Source: Butyricicoccus sp.
Lineage (GTDB): Bacteria > Bacillota > Clostridia > Oscillospirales > Butyricicoccaceae
NCBI GenBank assembly: GCA_017886875.1
Contig: JAGHIZ010000034.1
Coordinates: 1-50,251, forward strand
Direction of reading: 5' to 3'
Length of the DNA: 50,251 nucleotides
Part shown: in pieces, positions 28,401 to 34,254 of the stretch
Layout of the letters: every line of letters begins with the position of its first letter
Position numbering within the stretch: position 1 is the stretch's first letter
Position numbers and translations under genes: made by a program
The notes under the pieces: model-generated
The model's input: the letters and a program-made list of their open reading frames with translations, nothing else
Databases searched by the model: none
What the model was told of the DNA's origin: nothing

Positions 28401-29065
28401 AAAAAGAAATTGCTTTTATTCACGATGCAGATAGCGAAGCAAAAAAGAAAGAATTATTTGCTAAGGTTCGAGCCGGAAAAGTGCGTATTTTGTTAGGAAG
28501 TACCCAAAAACTTGGTGCTGGAACAAATATTCAAGATAAACTAATTGCACTTCATCACTTAGATGTTGGTTGGCGTCCATCTGATATGACACAGAGAAAT
28601 GGTCGTATTATTCGTCAAGGTAATAAAAATAAACAAGTTCAGGTATATCAATATGTAACTGAAGGGACTTTTGACGCCTATTTGTATCAAACTTTGGAGA
28701 ATAAACAAAAGTTTATAAGTCAGATAATGACTTCAAAATCCCCTGTTCGTTCTTGCGATGATGTCGATGAACAAGCACTGTCTTATGCAGAAATCAAAGC
28801 TCTTTGTGCTGGCAATCCTTTGATAAAAGAAAAAATGGATTTGGATATAGAAGTTGCAAGGCTCAAAGTATTAAAGGCAGATTATCAAAGTAAGCAATAT
28901 AGCTTGGAAGATAAATTATTAAAATATTTCCCAGTAGAAATAGAAAAACAAAAATATTGTATTAAAGGTTTTGAAACGGATATTAAAACTTTAGAACAAT
29001 ATCCTCAGATAAAAGATGGATTTATAGGAATGACAATAGGAAGTGATAATTATTTAGATAAATAA
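22421..29065 (+). CDS. Giant methylase-helicase of the conjugative element (LtrC-like), ended by an early stop
   Basis: This is a 2214-residue protein. Residues 1-90 are an ArdC-like N-terminal domain (YYDQLMIYAQRPDATACAEY). A low-complexity linker (about 260-375) overlaps the nested tnpV gene. An N6-adenine methylase domain follows (EPSCGIGNFFG about 897, NVPFGNY about 964), then an SNF2/DEAD-type helicase with HEVGAGKT (about 1566), DESHAFKN (about 1730) and QRNGRIIRQG (about 2060). Such proteins are thought to process or protect transferred DNA. The TAA at 29063-29065 interrupts a frame that continues to 29563 with the usual C-terminal domain, so this product lacks about 166 residues. Confidence 0.88.
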   Translation: MQTKAQMYAQMSDSMTTQITGNLNDWLGFLKTSSRMYKYPYYDQLMIYAQRPDATACAEYDFWKKRMNRYVKQGSKGIALVDNNGQYPKLHYVFDISDTETLDNPKRVNIWQMKPEHNEAVKEHLAKIFEVSAENNSFTDQLEDIITNLTHEYWNEHEQYLLDIIDKSFLMEYDEFGIEQAFLKTVSSSVAYAIFNRCVENSNDYFNHDDFTNLVDFNTHETANMLTMAVSELSFKVFHEIELAVKNYDRMVERSKEYGYQTELQTSRGLSTSGHSTIGHEQRTTGQVRENASNIFTGTQSTIVQQPSDVGEVVSASEGNRPDSQTEVRTADETAIGEISSTGQSDPSTGVGGTHEQPESPSRRNNNGRTDLQLNLFDLEQEKAKIIDNIFDFTQKSDSKAENLVSSAFSFAQKDIDSILRVGGNTENLREIVVSAFEKQKPDIPDLLKTVYHGGNGFITDSGKIAVWYGDDGMHLSRTNSARYDKSAQVISWQTASERIGELLESGNYATNVEIIESENSERTRLAENLWYLYHDLSDDISKTEVLSSISGINLSNFPSETQELAEKLKDSDFRSTLTAEYEQFLSAYKQNRDILRFHYHKTDDILSAIKDLDLPRKKFKTDISEIEDIKQFITDDEIDTALSIGSGFENGKNRIYDFFIQNHDTKEKAEFLKDEYGTGGHSHALSDCVGSMENHDYKGIKYQKSNCDDINLTWENVAKRIDSLISRGIYKEKSEIKTSEQDVQAETEPFIEVPEEDISVLTLETQPEQIQVEEQPNFNAENFHITDFHLGEGGAKQKYANNISAINKLFELEQQNRFATPEEQEILSKYVGWGGLADAFDENKANWKQEYKELKELLSEREYEMARASTLNAHYTSPTVIKAIYDILDNMGFEKGNILEPSCGIGNFFGLLPEKMSNSKLYGVELDDITGRIAKQLYPKADITIAGFETTDRKDFYDLAIGNVPFGNYKVSDKPYDKLGFSIHNYFFAKTLDQVRSGGIIAFITSRYTMDSKDSSVRRYIAQRAELLGAIRLPNNAFKANAGTEVVSDIIFLQKRDRPIDIEPDWTQTAQTEDGFIINSYFIDNPQMILGINEQQSTAHGMDYTVNPIEGAELAEQLKQIVIDGSYKPLEVSQNDEQTVDEVVPADPSVKNFSFANIDGEVYFRENSVMRHLDLNETAKERIKGMIALRQTVGELMAYQLEDWSDEQIKAKQAELESIYDKFTAQYGLINSRANAKAFDEDSSYYLLCSLENVDENGNLKSKADMFYKRTIRPEHKICNVDTPSEALTVSIGERGRVDLPYMAQLLKNDDIDGIVQEVRGIIFRIPNSTDYVTADEYLSGNVREKLVQAKKALESDKEYSVNVEALEKAQPKDLDASEIDVRLGATWIDHKYIQDFMHQTFETPYYLRRNIEVKFSPLTAEWQITGKSSINYNDVAAYTTYGTERANAYRILEETLNLKDIRIYDTVEDADGKQKRVFNKKETTLAQQKQQAIKDAFAEWIWKEPKRREILVKQYNKLFNSTRPREYDGSHIVFGGMNPEIALREHQKNAIAHILYGGNTLLAHEVGAGKTFEMAASAMESKRLGLCQKSMFVVPNHLTLQWANEFLRLYPSAKLLVANKRDFETANRKKFCARIATGDYDAVIIGHSQFEKIPISAQRQERILRQQIDEIEIALSELKHNRGENFSIKQMEKTRKSLQTRLDKLLANDRKDDVVTFEQLGVDRLFVDESHAFKNLFLYTKMRNVAGLSTSEAQKSSDMFMKCQYMDELTGGRGVIFATGTPVSNSMTELYTVMRYLQYNTLKQQRLTHFDCWASTFGETTTAIELAPEGTGYRARTRFAKFFNLPELMNMFKEVADIKTSDQLHLPVPEAKFETILVKPSEHQKAIVAELSERAAQVHSGVIDPSVDNMLKITSDGRKLGLDQRLINPLLPDDPDSKLNACVNNVLHIWNEGKEDRLTQLLFCDLSTPKNDGTFNVYDDIKAKLISGGVPEKEIAFIHDADSEAKKKELFAKVRAGKVRILLGSTQKLGAGTNIQDKLIALHHLDVGWRPSDMTQRNGRIIRQGNKNKQVQVYQYVTEGTFDAYLYQTLENKQKFISQIMTSKSPVRSCDDVDEQALSYAEIKALCAGNPLIKEKMDLDIEVARLKVLKADYQSKQYSLEDKLLKYFPVEIEKQKYCIKGFETDIKTLEQYPQIKDGFIGMTIGSDNYLDK
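23193..23543 (+). CDS. TnpV-like protein nested in another frame of the helicase gene
   Basis: This 116-residue protein lies wholly inside the giant helicase gene in a different frame. It has its own ribosome site, AAAGGAG, 8 bp before the ATG. The sequence DIKLNYKQVGDYLLPDI, GKYGRMRRIYLQEHNP and HMNSLKAQAEEIIMEELIYS matches the TnpV family of Clostridial transposon proteins. In the helicase frame the same DNA encodes a Ser/Thr/Gly-rich linker with no fold, which indicates that selection acts mainly on tnpV here. TnpV function is unknown. Confidence 0.85.
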   Translation: MDIKLNYKQVGDYLLPDIQLSDTNKEPLGKYGRMRRIYLQEHNPLLYNSLAMSEKLFPHLREIDQTAKQRLELLMKQLLERYPAPDKATHQLEWVGHMNSLKAQAEEIIMEELIYS

Positions 29066-29563
29066 CAGGCTGGTTCTGCTATTCTTGAAATGTGTAAAGG
29101 TATAAAAAATAATGAACCAGTTATGCTTGGCAATTATCGTGGATTTCAAATGGAACTTTTATTTGAAAGTTTTAATAAAGAGTTTCAAATTTCATTAAAA
29201 GGTGTAATGAGTTATAATGTAAATTTAGGCACTGATGCACGAGGTAATATAATTCGTTTCGATAATGCCTTAGATGGTATAAACAAAAAGTTGGAAACTG
29301 CAAAACAGCAGTTGGAAAATTTAGAAAATCAGCAAGAAAACGCTAAAATAGAACTTGGCAAACCGTTTGCTTATGAAACAGAGCTTGCTGAAAAAAATGC
29401 TCGCTTAGTAGAATTGGATATAGCTTTAAATATAGATGAGCATAAAAATAATGATAAAGATATAGACTGTGAGAAACGTCCATCTGTACTGGCAGATTTA
29501 AAATCCAAATCTGAAAAAATTCTACCTGCAAAACCTAGTAAGGAACAGGAGCAAGTATTGTGA
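29066..29563 (+). pseudogene. C-terminal domain of the giant helicase, cut off by an in-frame TAA
   Basis: This open stretch is in the same frame as the helicase and follows its TAA directly: QAGSAILEMCKGIKNNEPV, LGNYRGFQMELLFESF, FQISLKGVMSYNVNLGTDARGN, then a coiled coil. It matches the normal C-terminus of the family, where a Lys or Glu usually precedes the AGxAILE segment. One base change (AAA or GAA to TAA) explains the stop. An internal ATG at 29090 could give a 157-residue peptide, but no ribosome site is present. The end overlaps mobC. Confidence 0.8.
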
Positions 29564-29892
29564 ATGAGAAAAGAAATATACAGCTTCATTTTAGATTGAC
29601 ACAATCAGAAATAGAGCTTATGAAAACCAAAATGGAAAAGGTAGGCATTCTTAATCAGAGTGCCTACCTACGTAAAATGGCTTTAAATGGTTATTGTGTG
29701 CATTTAGATTTACAAGATATAAAAGAATTAGTATCAGTTTTAAGAATTTGCAGTAATAATTTAAATCAATATGCCAAACGAGCTAATCAAACTGGTAGCA
29801 TATATGAGGCAGATATTAAGGATTTGCAAGACCGATTAGAGCAAATTTGGCAGATGTCAAAAGAGGTTCTAGTTAAATTATCCAATCTTTAA
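29560..29892 (+). CDS. mobC: MobC-type relaxosome protein
   Basis: The 110-residue protein starts with GTG overlapping the helicase-tail stop (GTGA). It has an RHH-like N-terminus (IQLHFRLTQSEIELMKTKMEKVGILNQSAYLRKMAL) and the helical MobC signature (ISVLRICSNNLNQYAKRANQTG, matched here as VSVLRICSNNLNQYAKR). MobC proteins bind oriT and help the relaxase nick. In Tn1549-like elements a relaxase gene usually follows at once; here the relaxase is 17.5 kb away on the other strand. Confidence 0.88.
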   Translation: MNEKRNIQLHFRLTQSEIELMKTKMEKVGILNQSAYLRKMALNGYCVHLDLQDIKELVSVLRICSNNLNQYAKRANQTGSIYEADIKDLQDRLEQIWQMSKEVLVKLSNL

Positions 29893-29897
29893 AAATA

Positions 29898-29925
29898 AAC
29901 TCCAGAAAATAATCTTTCTGGAGTT
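29898..29925 (+). terminator. Stem-loop after mobC
   Basis: Perfect arms AACTCCAGAA (29898-29907) and TTCTGGAGTT (29916-29925). No T-run follows, so termination may be partial. It marks the end of the transfer operon. Confidence 0.65.
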
Positions 29926-30047
29926 GATACATAATAATAAGTATAGTATGGTGCAAATAACATTGATATATCACTATTCATCTTAATTTTAAAAATTTAT
30001 AAATTGACGTTTAATGTAATATTTTTCAAATCTAGTTTAAATATTAT

Positions 30048-30638
30048 TTAGTATTTAATGTTATTATAGAAATTTTCTATAGCTTTTTTAAGATCAACAG
30101 CAGCTGGACTATTATTATTTTGTACATTTAAATATAGGATATTTACATAAATAGTAAATATACATAAAATCAAAGCAAGTATAATTTGTAAAATTGAGTT
30201 TGGTGTTAGGTTATAAAAATCATAATTAACTTGACATAATACCGAAAATAAAATAGATAAAAAGGAAATTAGAGACAAAAAAGATGTAACGAATTTACGA
30301 AAGTACCAACCTATATTTCGATTTATTGGAGAATGAACTGATTGATAATAATCATCTTCATGGAGTAGTTCCCAATGTATGCCATCATATTGTTTTTCAA
30401 AGAAAATCCTAATGTATAAGGATGCTTTAATAATTGCCCACTGGCTACTATTAATCATTGACTGGAAAACTATCAAATCAATGAATGAAATTAATGAAAT
30501 CCAATTATTCCATATAGAGCCAACTGAAAGAAGAGCAAAGTAAGTTACATACATATAAATTATTTCATTTGTAATTTCATCCTCTTTATGTAAAATATGC
30601 TCCCTAAGTGCGGTATACACTACTAAATCCTCTTTCAT
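30048..30638 (-). CDS. Hypothetical four-helix membrane protein
   Basis: I do not recognise this 196-residue protein. It has two pairs of membrane segments (about residues 27-62 and 113-170) around a cytoplasmic loop with ASLYIRIFFEKQYDGIHWELLHED. The 2+2 arrangement recalls small membrane effectors of defence systems, but no family is proven. The gene directly follows the stump of another minus-strand gene with a 12-bp gap, so it may be the second gene of a broken two-gene unit. GGTGAAATT precedes the ATG. Confidence 0.55.
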   Translation of the reverse strand: MKEDLVVYTALREHILHKEDEITNEIIYMYVTYFALLSVGSIWNNWISLISFIDLIVFQSMINSSQWAIIKASLYIRIFFEKQYDGIHWELLHEDDYYQSVHSPINRNIGWYFRKFVTSFLSLISFLSILFSVLCQVNYDFYNLTPNSILQIILALILCIFTIYVNILYLNVQNNNSPAAVDLKKAIENFYNNIKY

Positions 30639-30650
30639 ATAATTTCACCT

Positions 30651-30825
30651 TTAATAATTTTCTTTTCTTCCAAGATATAAAAAATTCATAATATCATTAA
30701 ATTCTTTTATTTCAGAACTATCATCGTATAAAATTCCATGAGATTTATAGTAAGGTAATGCACTCTCAAAGTCTAAATATAAACATCCGTTAATTTTAAT
30801 ATTTATATTTTTATATTATTCAAAT
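30651..30825 (-). pseudogene. 3' stump of an unknown gene upstream of the 4-TM protein
   Basis: On the minus strand a frame without any start codon encodes KINGCLYLDFESALPYYKSHG, then ILYDDSSEIKEFNDIMNFLYLGRKENY and a stop at 30651-30653. Its codon use and protein-like composition suggest the real end of a gene whose 5' part was lost near 30830. Family unknown. It lies 12 bp before the 4-TM gene, so the two were probably one operon. The remainder of the gap up to 30890 is plain AT-rich DNA. Confidence 0.45.
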
Positions 30826-30891
30826 AATTGAAGTTTAAATTTTGATACTTATTAAATTAAAGTTAAATTTAATACTCAATTTTCATAAAAA

Positions 30892-30942
30892 TATATACCT
30901 CACACGCACATTAACAATGTGAATTATGTGAGGTATTTTTTA
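30892..30942 (+). terminator. Stem-loop upstream of the relB-doc pair
   Basis: ATACCTCACA (about 30895) pairs with TGTGAGGTAT (about 30927-30936), with an inner pair CACATT/AATGTG, followed by TTTTTTA. It shields the toxin-antitoxin pair from read-through. Confidence 0.7.
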
Positions 30943-30955
30943 TGATATAAAATAA

Positions 30956-30994
30956 TTGACATTTATACATAATATGTAATACAATTCAATTACA
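30956..30994 (+). promoter_or_regulatory. Promoter and operator of the relB-doc pair
   Basis: TTGACA (30956-30961) and TACAAT (30980-30985) are 18 bp apart. The inverted repeat TGTAAT (30975-30980)/ATTACA (30989-30994) overlaps the -10 element and is a good candidate operator for the RelB-like antitoxin. Confidence 0.6.
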
Positions 30995-31012
30995 AATAAG
31001 GAGGTGCTTTTT

Positions 31013-31261
31013 ATGAACTCAAATATGACATTTAGAATTGATACAGAGATTAAAGCTCAGATGACTCAAATCTGTAAAGAATTAGGCATGTCAACCTCTA
31101 CTGCTTTTAATATTTTTGCTAATGCTTTTGTTCGTGCTAAAGGTATGCCATTTGAGGTAATTGTAAAAGAAACAAAACCAACTAAGTCAGATGAAATATT
31201 GTCTGATGTGGATTCTATTTTAAATGAATTTGAGGAAGATTATAGGAGAATGGCTGAATGA
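31013..31261 (+). CDS. RelB/DinJ-family antitoxin
   Basis: The 82-residue protein starts at the ATG after AAGGAGGTGCTTTTT. MTFRIDTEIKAQMTQICKELGMSTSTAFNIFANAFVRAKGMPFEV is the RelB/DinJ ribbon-helix-helix domain. The acidic C-terminal tail (SDVDSILNEFEEDYRRMAE) is the likely toxin-binding part. It overlaps the toxin gene by 4 bp (ATGA). It represses its own promoter in related systems. Confidence 0.85.
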   Translation: MNSNMTFRIDTEIKAQMTQICKELGMSTSTAFNIFANAFVRAKGMPFEVIVKETKPTKSDEILSDVDSILNEFEEDYRRMAE

Positions 31262-31635
31262 TTTGGATAACCAAAGATGAAATAATAAAAATTCATTCTC
31301 GTGTAATAGAAACCACTGGCGGACTTGATGGTGTTCGTGATTTAGATGGTTTAGAAGCAGCGTTATCAGCACCTATGCAATCATTTGACAAAATACCACT
31401 TTATCCATCAGAATTAGAAAAAATAGCTCGTATAGGTTTTGGACTTGCATCAAATCATGCATTTATAGATGGAAATAAAAGAATAGGTGCAATGACAGTT
31501 CAACTTTTATTAAAATGGAATGGATATAATTTAAGATTAAAACAAGGTGAGCTTTCAGATATTTTTATTGCTATTGCTGCGGGTGAGAAAAAATATGAAG
31601 ACTTATTGTTATGGATAAAGGAACATATTGAATAA
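31258..31635 (+). CDS. doc: Doc-family (Fic-fold) toxin
   Basis: The 125-residue protein has the Doc active-site motif HAFIDGNKRIG (H, D, N, K, R all present, about residues 67-77) and the Doc-like N-terminus ITKDEIIKIHSRVIETTGGLDGVRDLDGLEAAL. Doc toxins phosphorylate elongation factor EF-Tu and stop translation. The partner here is of the RelB/DinJ kind and not the usual Phd, an exchange of antitoxin families. Length is normal. Confidence 0.9.
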   Translation: MIWITKDEIIKIHSRVIETTGGLDGVRDLDGLEAALSAPMQSFDKIPLYPSELEKIARIGFGLASNHAFIDGNKRIGAMTVQLLLKWNGYNLRLKQGELSDIFIAIAAGEKKYEDLLLWIKEHIE

Positions 31636-31660
31636 ATAATTGTTTATATTATAAATATTA

Positions 31661-31692
31661 GCGAGGGCATAAAATGAATGCCCTCGCATTTT
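31661..31692. terminator. Bidirectional terminator between doc and mazF
   Basis: Perfect 10-bp arms GCGAGGGCAT (31661-31670) and ATGCCCTCGC (31678-31687) followed by ATTTTTA. It serves two convergent genes. Confidence 0.85.
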
Positions 31693-32066
31693 TATACTGT
31701 TGCAGGCTCTATCATGCCTAAGCTAACTTGAATTGCTTTTTCTATTTGCTGCATTTGTTCATTACTGATTTTTCCAAGATAGCTTATAATACGGGATTTA
31801 TCAATAGTTTTAATCTGTTCTAATAAAGCAATTGATGGAGCACTTAATCCTTGAGCTGAGCCAATATTACAATGTGTAGGCAATGTTTTCTTTTTTTCAG
31901 TCTGTGTGGTTAAAGGTGTTATAATAATTGTTGGACTAAAGAAATTACCCATATCATTTTGAAGAACTACTACTGGTCTAGTACCTCCTTGCTCAGAACC
32001 CTTAAAAGGATTTAGATTTGCCATATAAATATCACCACGGTGAAAAACCCAATTTTCTTTTAACAT
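31692..32066 (-). CDS. MazF/PemK-family endoribonuclease toxin
   Basis: The 124-residue protein carries the PemK/MazF pattern: RGDIYMANLNPFKGSEQGGTRPVVVLQNDMGN, then TIIITPLTTQTEKKKTLPTH and IALLEQIKTIDKSRI. The conserved Arg after GGT and the Thr/Ser of the active site are present. MazF enzymes cut mRNA at short motifs. No MazE-type antitoxin is visible within 2 kb; the preceding genes of the same operon are two ParB-fold proteins. The antitoxin may be absent, elsewhere, or one of these neighbours. Confidence 0.85.
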   Translation of the reverse strand: MLKENWVFHRGDIYMANLNPFKGSEQGGTRPVVVLQNDMGNFFSPTIIITPLTTQTEKKKTLPTHCNIGSAQGLSAPSIALLEQIKTIDKSRIISYLGKISNEQMQQIEKAIQVSLGMIEPATV

Positions 32067-32084
32067 ATTGTATTCCTCCCCCTG

Positions 32085-32861
32085 TTAGAATTTTATAGGC
32101 AGCATATATTGTTTACTTGAATTTGTATAGATGCGGTATATCTGATAAAGATATTTTTTATATCCTTTTAGATTAGGATTTAAAATTCTGCTTTCATCAT
32201 AAATATCTAAAGGATTTGTTTTGTGAAGCTGTTGTACCAAACATTTTCTATCATATTCACCGTGATAAAGTTCTACAAAATGAATGACACCTAAAATAGT
32301 TTCAGCACGAATAGTATCAGGTTTACCAGCCCAAGCCTCTGAGATAATTTTTAAACTTTCTTTGTAAATATCAACTCCAACACGTTCAAATTCTGCAAAT
32401 GCTGTATTTATACAAGCAATACGATTTTTTCTCTTAGATTGGACACAATCAAGTTTAAATCCAGCACTTTTAGTTACATTAAAAAATGTTGTTGCAGCCG
32501 GGGCATTACCATAAATAAGAGCTTTCATACGATAACCAGAGGTTAATGCAGCAGAAGTACCAGTTTGCTTAGCAAATAACATGGCTTCTTCCTCTTTACT
32601 TAAACCATAGTATACTTTACAAAGTATAGGTAAATCTTGATTATTATTTAAATACTTACGAGCTGCAATTGTATGCTGACCATCAAAAACATAATAATGA
32701 CCTCTACGGAAACTTACTTTGGGTTCATTGGCAATACGTTCGTCAAATTGAGCTGCTATTTTTTTTACACGTTCAAAGTTAATCGGGCGTTGATAACTAT
32801 TGTATGGAACTTCAAGATTTTTGCTGTTGATTAAAATTTCTTTATAAATTTCTGAACTCAT
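32085..32861 (-). CDS. ParB-fold DUF6551-like protein
   Basis: The 258-residue protein has NFERVKKIAAQFDERIANEPKVSFR and YYVFDGQHTIAARKYL, the ParB/sulfiredoxin-type nuclease-like N-terminal fold (the GQHTxAA segment matches the ParB GxHR-type box). A helical region follows with YGLSKEEEAMLFAKQTG. It resembles the DUF6551 family of phages and conjugative elements. The function is not known; ParB folds bind CTP or DNA or act as nucleases. It is the middle gene of the minus-strand operon, two bases after the preceding gene and 18 bp before mazF. Confidence 0.7.
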   Translation of the reverse strand: MSSEIYKEILINSKNLEVPYNSYQRPINFERVKKIAAQFDERIANEPKVSFRRGHYYVFDGQHTIAARKYLNNNQDLPILCKVYYGLSKEEEAMLFAKQTGTSAALTSGYRMKALIYGNAPAATTFFNVTKSAGFKLDCVQSKRKNRIACINTAFAEFERVGVDIYKESLKIISEAWAGKPDTIRAETILGVIHFVELYHGEYDRKCLVQQLHKTNPLDIYDESRILNPNLKGYKKYLYQIYRIYTNSSKQYMLPIKF

Positions 32862-32863
32862 AG

Positions 32864-33751
32864 CTAATATCCTCCTTTTATTTTTTGTAGATATTCAATA
32901 CCCATGTTAGCCAATTCGTCAATTTTATCCTTGCATATTTCAAAATTTTCTTTGTGAATGCTTATGCACATATTCCAACGGAAAATCAGTGTATCTAAAG
33001 CATCTTCAAGTTCACATAATAAATCTTCTGGTTTGTTTTCAATATCTGGGTTTTCCATTTTTTCTGAAATTTCACGAATTATAGCTTTTTCGGTCTTATT
33101 ATTTTTTGTTTTTGGTTGATTTAATTGTTTTATAAGTTCAGGTCGTTTTTCTGGAGTAGCTTGTGCAATAGCAGTAATTTCTTTATCTGTTGGTTTAATC
33201 TTACCAGTTAAAATTTCCTGTCTAATACCTGGAATACTTTCTTCTGCTATATCAACTCCTTTTGCAAAGTGTTCTGCACGTCTTACATAGCTATCACTTA
33301 CATTATGCTCTTTAGCTATTCGCTCACGAGTTTTTTCATGTTTTGGTTGGTGGTCATTTTGACCACCAACCTCATTGGTGTGTTGATTTATTCCATTTAT
33401 ATTGGTTATAGTTAATTTTTCAGCTTCATATTGTTTACCTATTAGATATTTTTTCTGTTCCAAGGTTAAATTTCTGCGACCTAATTGGTTCTTGCAAATC
33501 CAAGCTATTGCAGAAAAACGGTCTGGAAAATCTTTTTCATGTACTGTATAAGTTATTTGAGGATATTTTTCAATAATTCTATAACGGTTATGACCATAAA
33601 TTAAAATTCCATTCCATATAATGAGTGGATTTATTACTGTGCCATCATTTAAAATATTTTCTTCTAGTTGTTTTAGTTCCATTTCGGTCAATGGAGATAT
33701 CTTATTTTCAAATTCAGGGTCAATCTTTATATTATTTATCATTTTACTCAC
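32864..33751 (-). CDS. ParB-like DNA-binding protein
   Basis: This is a 295-residue protein. Residues 20-100 form a ParB N-terminal-like domain (LTEMELKQLEENILNDGTVINPLIIWNGILIYGHNRYRIIEK, where YGHNR replaces the usual GxHR box). A helix-turn-helix region (ERIAKEHNVSDSYVRRAEHFAKG) and a coiled C-terminus follow. Such 'StrH/ParB N-terminal' proteins are common in Clostridial conjugative elements. It is the first gene behind a likely structured leader RNA and terminator, so its expression may depend on read-through. GAGGTGAG precedes the ATG. Confidence 0.75.
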   Translation of the reverse strand: MSKMINNIKIDPEFENKISPLTEMELKQLEENILNDGTVINPLIIWNGILIYGHNRYRIIEKYPQITYTVHEKDFPDRFSAIAWICKNQLGRRNLTLEQKKYLIGKQYEAEKLTITNINGINQHTNEVGGQNDHQPKHEKTRERIAKEHNVSDSYVRRAEHFAKGVDIAEESIPGIRQEILTGKIKPTDKEITAIAQATPEKRPELIKQLNQPKTKNNKTEKAIIREISEKMENPDIENKPEDLLCELEDALDTLIFRWNMCISIHKENFEICKDKIDELANMGIEYLQKIKGGY

Positions 33752-33762
33752 CTCAACTATGT

Positions 33763-33794
33763 AAAAAGACAGTCAAAATACAGACTGTCTTTCA
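33763..33794 (-). terminator. Intrinsic terminator in the leader of the ParB-like operon
   Basis: On the minus strand AAAGACAGTC (33792-33783) pairs with GACTGTCTTT (33774-33765), followed by TT. It lies between the structured region and the ribosome site, the position of an attenuator or the end of an ncRNA. Confidence 0.75.
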
Positions 33795-34140
33795 AATTTT
33801 ATAATGTCTTCTCTATATTTGTTCTCAACACCCATAGAGAATATAGAATAATAATTCTATCGGGAAATCATCAAGTGGTTGGTAGCTTACCAACTCCACA
33901 GGACTTTCACCTCCCCGTGGTTCTCACCGAGCTGCCCCCATTGCGTGTACTGTGGCTGGACAGAAGTATCATTATTTCGCTGCATCACGGTAGTTGGTAG
34001 CAAGCCAACTAGCGTATATTATATTTATCGCTCACTATTCAGTATAGGTCATGGCGTATAATATGCTGCAACACATTGTACTTGATGAATGTGTATTCAG
34101 TTTTCAAGGTACTATTTAACAACTGTTATCTGTTGTTATG
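33765..34140 (-). ncRNA. Candidate structured RNA or leader ending in a terminator
   Basis: Read on the minus strand this 375-base gap is not protein-like but is rich in perfect stems: AACAAC/GTTGTT, AGTTGG/CCAACT, CCACGGG/CCTGTGG, GTTGGTA/TACCAAC, ATAGAAT/ATTCTAT and TCTCTAT/ATAGAGA. It ends in an intrinsic terminator 14-20 bp before the ribosome site of the ParB-like gene. GC content is higher than the surroundings. The 5' part contains TACCTTGAAAACTGAATA, resembling text I associate with Firmicutes rRNA spacers or leaders. It may be a free-standing ncRNA or an attenuator of the parB-parB-mazF operon. I could not match a known RNA family. Confidence 0.5.
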
Positions 34141-34192
34141 TCTATATTCTATATGGAAAATAATGTTTTTAACATGGACTGGTTGAGCACAT

Positions 34193-34215
34193 TTTGTGCC
34201 CAATTTGGGCACAAA
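34193..34215. promoter_or_regulatory. 23-bp near-perfect palindrome (operator candidate)
   Basis: The arms TTTGTGCCCAA (34193-34203) and TTGGGCACAAA (34205-34215) are exact inverted repeats around one T. It lies between the XRE gene stop and the candidate RNA, just upstream of where the RNA's promoter should be. No T-run and too short a loop for a hairpin terminator; a dimeric repressor site is more likely. Confidence 0.65.
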
Positions 34216-34254
34216 TCAGATAGTTCGACTATATTCTTCAAATTTTAAAACAGA

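Noticed and set aside
12893-29563. Alternative genetic code explaining the TAG and TAA within genes
   Set aside because: TAG would stand for Trp and TAA for Lys/Glu, while dozens of other genes end normally in TAA, TAG or TGA.
33880-33980. Cobalamin riboswitch, suggested by GAGCTGCCCCC and GGTGAAAGTCC
   Set aside because: The two strings are on opposite strands and the AGTCAGGAGACC-type element is absent.
33879-34061. Plus-strand frame of 60 codons opposite the candidate RNA
   Set aside because: Composition (many Ser, Cys, His, Trp) is unlike genes of this element, there is no ribosome site, and the region shows RNA-like stems.
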